Positions 1 to 8,542 of a stretch of 64,000 nucleotides of DNA are shown piece after piece. The notes beneath the pieces are model-generated. The model saw only the letters and a program-made list of their open reading frames with translations, did not search any database and had not been told where the DNA came from. A program made the position numbers and the translations under genes. Source of the DNA: JAOPZW01 sp963835295. GTDB taxonomy: Bacteria; Actinomycetota; Thermoleophilia; Solirubrobacterales; Solirubrobacteraceae. Where the stretch lies: NCBI GenBank assembly GCA_963835295.1, contig CAWIEX010000010.1, positions 806,001 through 870,000 of the forward strand, read 5' to 3'. The number at the start of each line of letters is the position of its first letter. Positions within the stretch are counted from its first letter, which is position 1.

Positions 1-1112
1 ATGACCAACGCGGTCCCGTCGCCGTCGTAGCGCAGGATGTTGGCGATGCCCGCGTCGAGCGCGCGCCCGACCTCCTCGGCGATCAGGCCGAAGAGCCGCT
101 CGGGCTCGACCTCGGCGGCGACCGCCGTGGCCACCCGGCGCAGCGCGGCCTGCTCCTCGGCCAGGCTCTGGAGCGCCTGCTCGGCTCGCCGGCGCTCGGT
201 GACGTCGCGTATGTAGCCGCAGAAGAGCGGCGGGCCGGGGAGGTCGGGGCGCGTCACGGCCAGCTCGACGGGGAACGTGCTGCCGTCCGCGCGCATGGCC
301 ATGAGCTCGACCGGGTGACCGACGATCCGCGAGGCGCCGGTCTCCATGTAGTCCTGCAGGCCGCGACGGTGGCCCTCCCGCAGGCCGCCGGGCGGGATCA
401 TGACCTCGGCGAGCTCACGCCCGAGCATCTCCTCGGCGCTGTAGCCGAAGATCTTCTCGGTGGCGGCGTTGACCTCGACGATGTTGCCGCTGCCGTCCAT
501 CATGACGATGCAGTCCAGCGCGGCGTTGAGGATCGCGGTCTTGCGCGCCTCGCTCTCCCGAACACTGCGCTCGGCGCGGCAGCGTTCGACGAACTGACCG
601 ATCTGCGAGCCCAAGCTGGCCATGGTGCCCAGCAGCTCCTCGTCGGGCGCGACGCGCGCGGCGGCGAAGAACTCCACGACGCCCAGCAGCGTTCCGGCGC
701 GGCTGATCGGGAAGGCGAAGGCGGAGTGCAGGCCGGCGGCGTCGGCGGCCCGGGAGCGCGGCAGCGGGCGTGGGTGCTCGCCCGCGTCGGCGATCCAGGC
801 CGGCCTCCCCGTCTGCCACACCTCGCCGGGCATGCCCTGGCCGGGCGCGAGCGTGATCGACCGGCTGGCCTGCGCGAAGGCCGCGACGGGCGTGGACTCC
901 CCCTCCCAGGTGTGCTCGCAGCGCAGGAACGAGCCGTCGGCGTCCCCCGGCGTCCAGAGGGCGCCGAAGTCCCAGCCCAGCGCGGTGCCGATGGCCGACA
1001 GCAGCCGCGGGTGCGCGTCGTCCTCGCCAGGCGCCGAGGCCAGCACGCGCGCCACCGCGTGCTCCGTGCGCAGGAGCGTTGCGACATCGGATCGCTCGGT
1101 ACGCGGGGGCAT
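1..1112 (-). CDS. GAF/PAS sensor protein (3' end off window)
   Basis: The frame is open from an ATG at 1112 to the window edge: 370 codons with no stop, so the C terminus and any output domain are missing. Order seen: a GAF-like domain (about residues 20-165, with GMPGEVWQTGRPAWI and FAFPISRAGTLLGVVEFF), a PAS/PAC domain (about 180-305, with ALDCIVMMDGSGNIVEVN and the PAC-like end GYIRDVTERRRAEQAL), then the start of a second GAF domain (RVATAVAAEVEPERLFGLI). No membrane segment is visible, so it is probably a cytosolic sensor. The missing end could be a histidine kinase, a PP2C phosphatase or a GGDEF domain; the STAS gene 76 nt upstream makes a PP2C partner-switch output attractive but unproven. 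A few upstream in-frame GTG codons leave the start slightly uncertain. Confidence 0.8.
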   Translation of the reverse strand, partial: MPPRTERSDVATLLRTEHAVARVLASAPGEDDAHPRLLSAIGTALGWDFGALWTPGDADGSFLRCEHTWEGESTPVAAFAQASRSITLAPGQGMPGEVWQTGRPAWIADAGEHPRPLPRSRAADAAGLHSAFAFPISRAGTLLGVVEFFAAARVAPDEELLGTMASLGSQIGQFVERCRAERSVRESEARKTAILNAALDCIVMMDGSGNIVEVNAATEKIFGYSAEEMLGRELAEVMIPPGGLREGHRRGLQDYMETGASRIVGHPVELMAMRADGSTFPVELAVTRPDLPGPPLFCGYIRDVTERRRAEQALQSLAEEQAALRRVATAVAAEVEPERLFGLIAEEVGRALDAGIANILRYDGDGTALV

Positions 1113-1188
1113 GTCCGAAGGCACCAGGGGCGACGAGCCTCGCACATCCGGTGGGGTCCCGCACTGCGCCGGTCGTGGACCGGCCCGC

Positions 1189-1557
1189 TCAGGGCGCGTA
1201 CGGAGCGCCGACGACGTCGAGCCGTCGCCCGACGCCCGTCAGTCGCAGCACCTTGCCCGCGCGGCCGTTGCCGGTCACCGCGACGAAGCGCGCGCCGGTG
1301 AGCCGCACCTGGGCGTCGGCGCGCAGCAGCCAGGAGACGGTGAAGGCGTCCGCGTTGGTCACGCCTTCGAGGTCGGCGACCACGGTCACCACCAGCCCGG
1401 GCTCCAGCGCCATCTCCAGCGCCGCGTCGAGCATCTCGCGCGCGGCGAGGTCGAGCTCGCCCCGCAGCTCGATCACCGAGGTCACGCCCATCCGGTGCAC
1501 GGTGCATCCGAATAGCGCGCCGGCCGGTCGTGGGACCTGGTGACCGTCGATGCCCAT
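1189..1557 (-). CDS. STAS-domain protein (anti-sigma factor antagonist-like)
   Basis: A protein of 122 residues from the ATG at 1557; an in-frame ATG at 1596 would add 13. It contains one STAS domain: the first strands are SVIELRGELDLAAREML, followed by VVADLEGVTNADAFTVSWLL. STAS antagonists bind anti-sigma kinases in partner-switch systems and are usually phosphorylated on a serine in a D-S-S/T-G loop. Here that loop reads D-A-F-T, so the usual phosphoserine is replaced by alanine (a by-eye alignment). It sits just upstream of the GAF/PAS sensor on the same strand and is divergent from the M20 peptidase gene. Binding partners cannot be read from the sequence. Confidence 0.75.
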   Translation of the reverse strand: MGIDGHQVPRPAGALFGCTVHRMGVTSVIELRGELDLAAREMLDAALEMALEPGLVVTVVADLEGVTNADAFTVSWLLRADAQVRLTGARFVAVTGNGRAGKVLRLTGVGRRLDVVGAPYAP

Positions 1558-1602
1558 GGCTAGCTGAGAAGTATGTCCGGCGGACAGGGAATCCATGCCG
1601 CA

Positions 1603-1625
1603 TTGACTCGCTGGCTGATTCCAAC
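1603..1625 (+). promoter_or_regulatory. Possible promoter for the M20 peptidase
   Basis: TTGACT at 1603-1608 is a good -35 match. A 17-base spacer leads to CATCTA, a poor -10. It lies in the 85-bp divergent gap between the STAS and M20 genes, 18 nt before the ATG at 1643. A short palindrome GTCCGGCGGAC (1575-1585) lies in the same gap. Confidence 0.3.
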
Positions 1626-1642
1626 CATCTAGGGTCCCACGA

Positions 1643-2950
1643 ATGGATCAGCGCCTGCTCGACGACCTTCTCGACTGGCTGCGGATACCGTCGATCTCGA
1701 CCGGTGGCGGCGATCCCGCCGACCTCGAGCGCGCGGCGGCGTGGGTGGTCGAGCGGGTGAGCGGCGCGGGCGGCGAGGCGCGCGTGATCGCCACCGAGGG
1801 CAACCCGCTGGCGGTGGGCGAGCTGCGCGCGGCGCGCCCGGACGCGCCGACCGTGCTCATCTACGGCCACTATGACGTGCAGTCCGTCGGCGACCTCGGG
1901 GCGTGGACGACGCCGCCCTTCGCGCCCGACGTGCGCGACGGGCGGGTCTACGCGCGCGGCGCCTCCGACGACAAGGGCAACTTCCTGCCGCTGCTGCACG
2001 TCGCCTGCGCCCAGGCGGGGCAGGGGGCGCTGCCGGTCAACGTCCGGGTGCTCGTCGAGGGCGAGGAGGAGACCGGGGGCGACGCCGTGGCCCAGTGGGT
2101 CCGCGCCGACGAGCGCGGCGCGGACTGCGCGATCGTCTTCGACTCCGGGATGGTCGACGAGCGAACGCCGGCGATCACCGTCGGGCTGCGCGGGCTGGTG
2201 ATGACGCACCTACAGGTGCGAACCGCGGAGCGCGACCTGCACTCCGGCGTCTACGGCGGCAGCGCGCTCAACGCCCTACACGCCCTGCACACGATGCTCG
2301 CGGCCGTCGTCCCCGGCCCCGACGGCGCGCTGCGCGACGAGCTGCGCGCCGGCATCGTCCCGCCCGCCCCGGCCGAGCGCGAGTCGTGGGCGCGGCTGCC
2401 GCCCGGCGACGAGCTGCTGCGCGCCGTCGGGGCGCGGCCGGCGTACCCCGGCGCGGGCGCGGAGTACTACGAGCGAAACGGCGCCGACACCTCGCTCGAG
2501 ATCAACGCCATCCATGCCGGCGAGCACCGGACCGTGGTGCCGGCGGTGGCGCACGCCAGCGTCTCGCAGCGCCTCGCGCCCGGGCAGAACGCGCGCGACG
2601 CCCTCGCCACGCTCGAGCGCATGCTGCGCGAGGCGCTCCCGCCCGGGGCGGAGCTCGAGCTGTCGGCCCAGATGGGCGAGCCCTCGCTCTTCCCGCCCGA
2701 CAGCCCCGCCATCGCGCTGTCGGCGCAGGCCCTGGAGCGGGCCGTGGGCACCCCCACGGCGTTCGTTCGCAGCGGCGGCTCGATCCCGGTCGTGGCCGAG
2801 TTCGCGGCCCGCGACATCCCCGCCGTGGTGACCGGCTTCGGCCTGGAGGACGACGCCTACCATGCGCCCGACGAGTCCTTCCGGCTCGTCGCCCTCGACC
2901 AGGGCGCGGCCGCCGCCGGCGAGCTCTACCAGGCGCTCGCCGCGCTCTGA
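1643..2950 (+). CDS. M20 family metallodipeptidase
   Basis: A 435-residue cytosolic zinc peptidase of the M20/M28 amidohydrolase fold, the size of carnosinase-like dipeptidases. Metal-site motifs are present in order: YGHYDVQ (H76, D78), GASDDKGN, the catalytic-glutamate segment VEGEEETGG, and DLHSGVYGG at the start of the dimerisation lid. The C-terminal catalytic half carries RSGGSIPVV. It should cleave dipeptides or related amides; the substrate cannot be assigned. No signal peptide is seen. It stands alone, divergent from the STAS gene, and is followed by an inverted repeat that could end transcription. Confidence 0.9.
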   Translation: MDQRLLDDLLDWLRIPSISTGGGDPADLERAAAWVVERVSGAGGEARVIATEGNPLAVGELRAARPDAPTVLIYGHYDVQSVGDLGAWTTPPFAPDVRDGRVYARGASDDKGNFLPLLHVACAQAGQGALPVNVRVLVEGEEETGGDAVAQWVRADERGADCAIVFDSGMVDERTPAITVGLRGLVMTHLQVRTAERDLHSGVYGGSALNALHALHTMLAAVVPGPDGALRDELRAGIVPPAPAERESWARLPPGDELLRAVGARPAYPGAGAEYYERNGADTSLEINAIHAGEHRTVVPAVAHASVSQRLAPGQNARDALATLERMLREALPPGAELELSAQMGEPSLFPPDSPAIALSAQALERAVGTPTAFVRSGGSIPVVAEFAARDIPAVVTGFGLEDDAYHAPDESFRLVALDQGAAAAGELYQALAAL

Positions 2951-2995
2951 GCGGCGGCGATCGGGGCGCCCCCGGTCGGCCTCCGGCGCCGTACC

Positions 2996-3034
2996 GTCCT
3001 GCCCGACGGTCGTCCTGCGATCACAGGGCAGGAC
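2996..3034 (+). terminator. Inverted repeat after the M20 peptidase
   Basis: The arms GTCCTGCCC and GGGCAGGAC (9 bp, perfect) are separated by 21 nt, starting 46 nt after the peptidase stop. No T-tract follows. This may be a GC-type terminator or an operator for the methyltransferase downstream. The rest of 2951-3146 shows no convincing gene. Confidence 0.4.
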
Positions 3035-3146
3035 ACTTGGCCGTACGCGCCCCGCACCGCCGGTGCTGTTCGGGCCCGCAGGCCGAGCGCGAACTGCGCC
3101 TGGTCGAGCGCCAGGCGATGGCCTAGATCCGAGAGGCCGGCGGCGT

Positions 3147-3953
3147 ATGGTCCGGCCGATGGCGCTGCGGGACACGTTCGACGAAGCGCCGGAGCTGTAC
3201 GACCGGGTGCGGCCCGGCTACCCGGAGGAGGTGTTCGAGGACCTGGCCACGCTGGGCCGCCTGCGACCCCGCAGCCGTATCCTCGAGCTCGGCTGCGGGA
3301 CCGGTCAGGCGACCGTCCCCCTGGCCAAGCGCGGCTTCGAGGTCGTCGCCGTCGAGCTCGGCGCCGGGCTGGCCGACGTCGCCAGGCGCAACCTCGCCGC
3401 GTTCCCCGCGGTCGAGATCGTCAACGCCGCCTTCGAGGAATGGCCGCTGCCGCCCGCGCCCTTCGACGCCGTCGTGGCGGCGACGTCGTTTCACTGGCTC
3501 GACCCCGAGGTCCGGCTCGCGAAGGTCGCTGACGCGCTGCGGCCGGGGGGCGCGCTGGCCCTCATCGCCACCCGCCACGTCGCCGGCGGCGACGGCCCGT
3601 TCTTCGCAGCGGTGCAGCGCTGCTACGAGACGTGGATGCCGGGCACGGCGGAGGGCCTTCGCGCCCCGAACGCCAGCGATGTGCCCCGCCACGACGGCGA
3701 CGAAATCGAGGCCAGCGGCCTGTTCACGAGGGCCATCTTCCGGCGCTATGAGCGCGAGCTGACCTACACCACGCGCGAGTACCGCGATCTGCTGATGAGC
3801 TACTCGGGCCACCGCGCGCTGGCCCGCGATGCACGCGAGCGGCTGCTCGCCTGCATCGGCGAGCTCATGGACACGCGGTTCGGGGGTCGCATCGCCAAGC
3901 GCTACATGACGGAGCTGACGATCGCCTATCGCCGCCCGTCCGGGCGACGCTAG
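3147..3953 (+). CDS. Class I SAM-dependent methyltransferase
   Basis: A protein of 268 residues from the ATG at 3147, or 264 from the ATG at 3159; GAGAGG at 3131 favours the first. The Rossmann SAM-binding motif I is ILELGCGTGQAT, followed by an acidic strand end VVAVELG. FDAVVAATSFHWLDPE and LRPGGALALI are typical of UbiE/trans-aconitate-type small-molecule methyltransferases. The N terminus FDEAPELYDRVRPGYPEE is the usual lid of that group. The substrate is unknown. It runs convergently into the carbamoyltransferase gene, overlapping its stop by 4 nt, so it is not part of that operon. Confidence 0.85.
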   Translation: MVRPMALRDTFDEAPELYDRVRPGYPEEVFEDLATLGRLRPRSRILELGCGTGQATVPLAKRGFEVVAVELGAGLADVARRNLAAFPAVEIVNAAFEEWPLPPAPFDAVVAATSFHWLDPEVRLAKVADALRPGGALALIATRHVAGGDGPFFAAVQRCYETWMPGTAEGLRAPNASDVPRHDGDEIEASGLFTRAIFRRYERELTYTTREYRDLLMSYSGHRALARDARERLLACIGELMDTRFGGRIAKRYMTELTIAYRRPSGRR

Positions 3954-5614
3954 GCGGCGGCCCGCTGGGCCTCGGCCAGGCGCGGCTCGAAGGGTGGGCG
4001 CAGGACGAGGAACGGGCCCAGGGCCAGCGCGTCGACCGGCGCGGAGCCGAAGCACTCCAGCGCGTCGCGCGGGTCGTCGACCATGGGGCGCCCGGCGGTG
4101 TTGAGCGAGGTGTTGACCACCACGGGCACGCCCGTGCGGCGCTCGAAGGCGCCGAGCATGGCCGCCACGAGCGGCTCGCGCCGGGGGCTGACGGTCTGGA
4201 TGCGCGCGGTGCCGTCGACGTGCACGACCGCGGGGATCCGCTCGCGCCAGCCCTCGCGGACCCGGTGGGTGAAGAGCATGTAGGGGCTGGGGAGGGGGCC
4301 GTCGAAGAGCTCCGCCGCGCGCTGCTCGAGCACCATCGGCGCCACCGGGCGGAACTGCTCGCGGCCCTTGACGTCGTTGAGGCGCTCGACGTTGGCGCCA
4401 CTGCGCGGGTCGGCGAGCAGCGAGCGGCGCCCGAGCGCGCGCGGGCCGTACTCGCTGGCGCCCTGGAACCACGCGACGACGCCGTCGCGGGCAAGCACCT
4501 CGGCCACCGCCTCGGCGACGTCCCGGGGGCGCTCGTAGGGCACGCGCGCCGCGCGCAGCGCGGTCTCGAGCTCGTCGTCATCCCACGAGCGGCCGACATC
4601 CGCGCCGTGCATCGTCTCGACCCGATCGCCGAGGTCGCGCGCCAGGCGCAGGGCGGCGCCGAGCGCGGTCCCGCTGTCGCCCGCCGCCGGCTGCACCCAC
4701 ACGGCATCGAACGGCCCTTCGCGCCACAGGCGCGAGTTGGCCACGCAGTTGAGCGCGACGCCGCCGGCCATGGTCAGCGCCGGCTCGCCGGTCTGCTGGT
4801 GCAGCCAGCGCGCGAGCGCGAGCAGCACTTCCTCGAGGCGCCCCTGGACCGAGCACGCGAGGTCGGCGTGCGCGCGCGTCCAGCCCCCGCCGGGGCTCAG
4901 TGCCGGGGCGAAGGCCTCCCACTCGATGGGCTCGACGGTGAAGCCGCCGTCGCCCGTCGGCCTGACCAGCTCGCGCAGGGCGTCCAGGAAGCGCGGGGCT
5001 CCATAGGAGGCCATCGCCATGACCTTGTACTCGTCCGAGGAGCGCCGGAACCCCAGGTGCTCGGTGAGCTCCTCGTAGAGCAGCCCGAGCGAGTGGGGCA
5101 GGCGCTGCGTGGCCAGCACCTCGAGCGAGCCGTCGGCGCGCGCATGGCCGGCGAGGTGCGAGGCCCGCTCGCCGCGGCCGTCGACGACGAGCACCGCGCT
5201 GGACGCGAAGGGAGCGGCGAGATGGGCGCTCGCCGCGTGCGCGACGTGGTGGGCGACGAAATGGACCCTGTCGGCGTCGAGGCCGAGCGTGGCCAGGAAG
5301 CGCGGCGCGCGCTCGACGTAGAGCGTGCGCAGGCCCTCCCACTCGTCGGCGGTGATGTCGCCGGCCTGGGGGGCCAGCGCGGGGTCGTAGGAGTAGCCGA
5401 TGGCGTCGAGGTCGTCGGGCCGCAGGCCGGCGTGGCTCAGGCACCAGGCGATGGCCTGCTCGGGCAGCTCCCAGGTCGAGAAGGGCACGCAGGCCTTGCC
5501 GTGCTTGCGCCGGCTGAAGCGCTCCTCCTCGGCCGCCGCGACGATGCGACCGTCGATCACGAGGGCGGCGGCGGGGTCGTGGAAGACGGCGTTGATGCCG
5601 AGGACGGCGGTCAT
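3950..5614 (-). CDS. NodU/CmcH-family carbamoyltransferase
   Basis: A full-length 554-residue O-carbamoyltransferase. The family moves the carbamoyl group of carbamoyl phosphate, through a carbamoyl-adenylate, onto a hydroxyl of a sugar or natural product (NodU, CmcH, TobZ). The N-terminal Kae1-like domain begins MTAVLGINAVFHDPAAAL with AAAEEERFSRRKHGK, and carries the metal-binding histidines in HHVAHAASAH. The C-terminal YrdC-like domain includes GASEYGPRALGRRSLLADPR and VVNTSLNTAGRP. It is the last gene of the eight-gene heptose operon; its ATG overlaps the preceding GT9 stop by 4 nt. Context suggests it decorates the heptose-containing glycan made by that operon. The acceptor is inferred. 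Confidence 0.9.
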   Translation of the reverse strand: MTAVLGINAVFHDPAAALVIDGRIVAAAEEERFSRRKHGKACVPFSTWELPEQAIAWCLSHAGLRPDDLDAIGYSYDPALAPQAGDITADEWEGLRTLYVERAPRFLATLGLDADRVHFVAHHVAHAASAHLAAPFASSAVLVVDGRGERASHLAGHARADGSLEVLATQRLPHSLGLLYEELTEHLGFRRSSDEYKVMAMASYGAPRFLDALRELVRPTGDGGFTVEPIEWEAFAPALSPGGGWTRAHADLACSVQGRLEEVLLALARWLHQQTGEPALTMAGGVALNCVANSRLWREGPFDAVWVQPAAGDSGTALGAALRLARDLGDRVETMHGADVGRSWDDDELETALRAARVPYERPRDVAEAVAEVLARDGVVAWFQGASEYGPRALGRRSLLADPRSGANVERLNDVKGREQFRPVAPMVLEQRAAELFDGPLPSPYMLFTHRVREGWRERIPAVVHVDGTARIQTVSPRREPLVAAMLGAFERRTGVPVVVNTSLNTAGRPMVDDPRDALECFGSAPVDALALGPFLVLRPPFEPRLAEAQRAAA

Positions 5615-6490
5615 GCGATGGCCTCCAGGACGTCGTGGGGCTGCAGGGTCAGGAGTCCGGGGTCAGGGCGGTCGCCGTTGGGGTCGCCGCTGCGGCCGGC
5701 CCACAGCACCCGGTGGCGCGGGCGCTCGGGCGGCGGCCCCCAGTGCGCGGGAGGGCTCGGCCCGAAGAGGACGACCGATGGCGTGCCCAGCGCCGTGGCC
5801 AGATGCGCGACGCCGGTGTCGGCGCACAGGACGCGCGCGGCGCCCGCGACCAGGGCCGCGAGCGCGCGCAGGTCGCCGGCGAAGACGGTGGCCCCGGCGT
5901 CGCGCCCGACGGCGCGGGCCAGCGCCTGCTCGCCAGGCCCCGCGGTGACGACCACCGGGGCGGGTAGCTCGCGCGCAACCGCGGCCCAGCGTGCGGCGGG
6001 CCAGCGGCGCGCGGGCGCCGACGCGCCCGGGTGGATGACGGTCGCGCCCCCGTGCGGCGAGCGCTCCGGCGGCGCCGCGAGGTCCAGGTCGGCCGGGTCG
6101 CAGGCGATGCCCGCCGCCTCCAGCAGCCGGCACCAGCGGACGGTCTCGTGCTCACCGTCGCGCCACTCCGCCTGCTCGCCGAAGGCGACGAGCGCCCGCG
6201 GGCGCGCGGCGCGCAGCAGCGCGGTGCTCTGCGGCCCGCGGCCGTGGAGGTTGACGGCCACGTCGGCGCGCTGTGCGACGCGCGGCAGCGCGGGCGGCAG
6301 CGTGCGCACGCCGTCGAGGTCGTGCAGGGCGTAGCTCGCGTCGTTCGAGGAGGTCGACGACGGGCGCCAGCGCCGCGGGGGCCAGCAGGACCCGCTCGTG
6401 CGCCGGGAAGGCGCGGGCGAGGGCGCGCAACGCGGGGACGGCGGTCAGCAGATCGCCGAGGCCGAGCGCGCGCAGGACGACGAGCCTCAT
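5611..6490 (-). pseudogene. GT9 heptosyltransferase-like gene with a frameshift
   Basis: Two frames together encode one ADP-heptose:LPS heptosyltransferase-like GT9 protein of about 292 residues. The first half starts at the ATG at 6490 (MRLVVLRALGLGDLLTAVPA, the usual GT9 start) and stays open to about 6345. The second half (NDASYALHDLDGV, then VAVNLHGRGPQS, ATVIHPGASAPARRWP and ADTGVAHLATALGTPSVVLF) is in another frame. One extra base near 6345-6350 explains the break; removing it restores an uninterrupted protein. Its start overlaps the SDR stop by 4 nt, and its stop overlaps the carbamoyltransferase start. Heptose transfer fits the neighbours but the acceptor is unknown. It could also be a genuinely split, inactive gene. 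Confidence 0.8.
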
Positions 6491-7176
6491 GGCCACGAGG
6501 GCTCGGTGTCGACGGCCATGACGAGCTCGCGCAGCTCCACGCCCGCGGGCCGGCTGAGGGCGAAGACCACGGCCTGCGCGATGTCCGACGGGTCGGCCAG
6601 CCGGGCGTCGGCGCCCGGCTTGTACTGCTCGGGGCGCCCGTCGAAGAAGCGCGTGCGCATCCCGCCGGGGATCAGCAGGGTCACGCCCACGCGCCCGGCC
6701 GTCTCGACCGCGAGCGCGCGCGTGAAGCCGACCACGCCGAACTTGCTCGCGCAATAGGCGGTCGCGTCGCTCACCGCCTTGAGGCCGAGCGTCGAGGCCA
6801 CGGTGACGACCCGGCCCTCGCTGCGCTCGAGGTGGGGCAGCGCGGCGCGCACGACGGCCGCCGTCCCGAGCAGGTTGACGGCGACGACGCGCTCCCAGGC
6901 GTCCGCGTCGACGTCGGCCAGCCGCCCGCAGGCGTCGATGCCCGCGGCGGTGACGACGCCGGCGATGGCACCGTGCTCGCGCGCCACGGCGCCCACCGCG
7001 GCCTCGGAGGCGCGGGTGTCGGCCAGGTCGACCCGGTGCGCCGCGAAGCCGTTGGCCGGCGGGGCGAGGTCGAGCACGACGGGCACGCCGCCCGCGTCGT
7101 GCACGGCGTGGGCGACGGCGTCGCCCAGGCCCGACGACCCTCCGGTGACGATGATGGTGCCCAGCTCAGATGCCAT
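6487..7176 (-). CDS. Short-chain dehydrogenase/reductase
   Basis: A classical SDR of 229 residues: NAD(P)-binding TGGSSGLG near the N terminus, the NVLDL-like acidic turn replaced by VVLDLAP, and the catalytic YCASK tyrosine-lysine pair. It is too short, and has the wrong glycine motif, for HldD, the extended-SDR heptose epimerase. It therefore probably oxidises or reduces a hydroxyl or keto group on a sugar or aglycone intermediate of the operon. It sits between hldE (11-nt overlap) and the frameshifted GT9 gene (4-nt overlap), so it is almost certainly co-translated with them. The substrate is unknown. Confidence 0.85.
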   Translation of the reverse strand: MASELGTIIVTGGSSGLGDAVAHAVHDAGGVPVVLDLAPPANGFAAHRVDLADTRASEAAVGAVAREHGAIAGVVTAAGIDACGRLADVDADAWERVVAVNLLGTAAVVRAALPHLERSEGRVVTVASTLGLKAVSDATAYCASKFGVVGFTRALAVETAGRVGVTLLIPGGMRTRFFDGRPEQYKPGADARLADPSDIAQAVVFALSRPAGVELRELVMAVDTEPSWP

Positions 7177-8542
7177 GGATGGCGGCTCCCTCGATGATCC
7201 GTGTGCTCGATTTGCCCTGCAGGAACGGCAGCAGGACGACCTCGCCGCCCCAGCCGGCCAGCACGCTCGCCTCGGGCAGCTCGCGGTCGGCGTAGTCGGC
7301 GCCCTTGGCCCAGATGTGCGGGCGCAGGCGCTCGAGCACCGCCGACGGCGTCTGCTCGTCGAAGATCACGACGCCGTCGACGCAACCCAGCGCCCGCAGG
7401 ACGGCCGCGCGGTCCTCTTGGGCCACGACCGGCCGGCCGGAACCCTTGAGCGCGCGCACCGAGGCGTCGGAGTTCAGGCACACGACCAGGCAGTCGCCCA
7501 GCGCGCGCGCCGCCTGCAGCGTGCGGACGTGGCCGGGGTGCAGGAGGTCGAAGCACCCGCCGGTGGCGACGACGATGCCCCCGGCCGCGCGCGCCGCGCG
7601 GGCCAGCGCGACCGGGTCGTCGGCGGGCGCCGGGGCCGGCGCGGACGCCTCGTCGGCGCCGATCGCCCCCGCGCCCCCGGCGGCCACGAAGGCCGACGCC
7701 GAGGTCACGGCGGCGAGCACCGCCTCGGCCGTCGCGGCGCCGTCGGCCAGCGCGCCGGCGGCGCGCGAGGCGAAGCGGTCGCCGGCGCCGCACGGGTCGC
7801 CGCCGCGGGCGGGCTCCGCCGCGACGGACAGCGGCGGCCCGGGGCCGTCGACGAGCACGACGCCGCGCGCGCCGCACGTCACGCCGACGGCCGCGGCCCG
7901 CCAGCGCCGCCCGAGGGCCCGGGCGCGCCGCGCGACCACCGGGACGCCATCGCCGGCGAAGCCGGGCTCGAGCGCCTTGGCCTCGGCCGCGTTGGGGGTC
8001 ACCAGCGTCGCGCCGGGCACCGGCGCCGGGCCGCGCGGGTGCGGGTCCCAGACGATGGGGTGGGTGGCACGGGCCAGCGCATCGCGCAGGTCCGGCGCGG
8101 CCGCGACGCCGCGGCCGTAGTCGGCGACGAGCAGCGCGGCGCCCCAGCCGATGGCCGCGCGCGCCTCGGCGTTCGCGGGCCCGAGGGCGCCGCCGCCCCC
8201 GCGGTCGAGGCGCAGCAGCGCGCGCCCGGGCGGGCCGATGCGCAGCTTCTCGGGCGTGGCGCCCTGGAGGCCGAGGTCGATCACCTCCACGCCGCAGGCG
8301 TCGAGCATCGCGGCCAGCTCGGCGCCCGCGGCGTCGCGGGCCAGCGCGGTCACCAGGGTGACCGGGCGCCCGTCGCGGGCCGCGAGCAGGGCGGCCAGCC
8401 CGGCGCCGCCCGGTCGCGAGCGCACCGCGCCCTGGTCGAGCACCGGCACCGGCGCGTCGGGGCTGAGCCGCTCGACCGTGCCGAGGACGTCGCGGTCGAG
8501 CAGCGTGTCGCCGACGACCACGACCGGGCGCAGCGCGCTCAC
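7166..8542 (-). CDS. hldE: HldE-like heptose kinase/nucleotidyltransferase
   Basis: A 458-residue bifunctional protein from the GTG at 8542. The N-terminal PfkB/ribokinase domain opens VVVVGDTLLDRDV and LSPDAPVPVLDQ, matching HldE, with RPGGAGLAALLAA and the catalytic GAGDRF near its end. The C-terminal cytidylyltransferase-fold domain has GGCFDLLHPGHVRTLQ, LNSDASVRALKG and WAKGADYADRELPE. In E. coli HldE phosphorylates D-glycero-D-manno-heptose 7-phosphate at C1 and later adds AMP to heptose 1-phosphate. Its GTG overlaps the stop of the GT4-GmhA gene as GTGA. With the GmhA and GmhB modules it completes the route to an NDP-heptose; ADP is expected from the family but not proven here. Confidence 0.9.
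   Translation of the reverse strand: MSALRPVVVVGDTLLDRDVLGTVERLSPDAPVPVLDQGAVRSRPGGAGLAALLAARDGRPVTLVTALARDAAGAELAAMLDACGVEVIDLGLQGATPEKLRIGPPGRALLRLDRGGGGALGPANAEARAAIGWGAALLVADYGRGVAAAPDLRDALARATHPIVWDPHPRGPAPVPGATLVTPNAAEAKALEPGFAGDGVPVVARRARALGRRWRAAAVGVTCGARGVVLVDGPGPPLSVAAEPARGGDPCGAGDRFASRAAGALADGAATAEAVLAAVTSASAFVAAGGAGAIGADEASAPAPAPADDPVALARAARAAGGIVVATGGCFDLLHPGHVRTLQAARALGDCLVVCLNSDASVRALKGSGRPVVAQEDRAAVLRALGCVDGVVIFDEQTPSAVLERLRPHIWAKGADYADRELPEASVLAGWGGEVVLLPFLQGKSSTRIIEGAAIHGI

Noticed and set aside
3061..3126. A protein-like stretch ERELRLVERQAMA before the methyltransferase
   Set aside because: It has no start or upstream domain; probably chance in GC-rich DNA.
6487..7176. 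The SDR as HldD, the heptose epimerase
   Set aside because: Length and motifs are those of a classical SDR, not the extended-SDR HldD.
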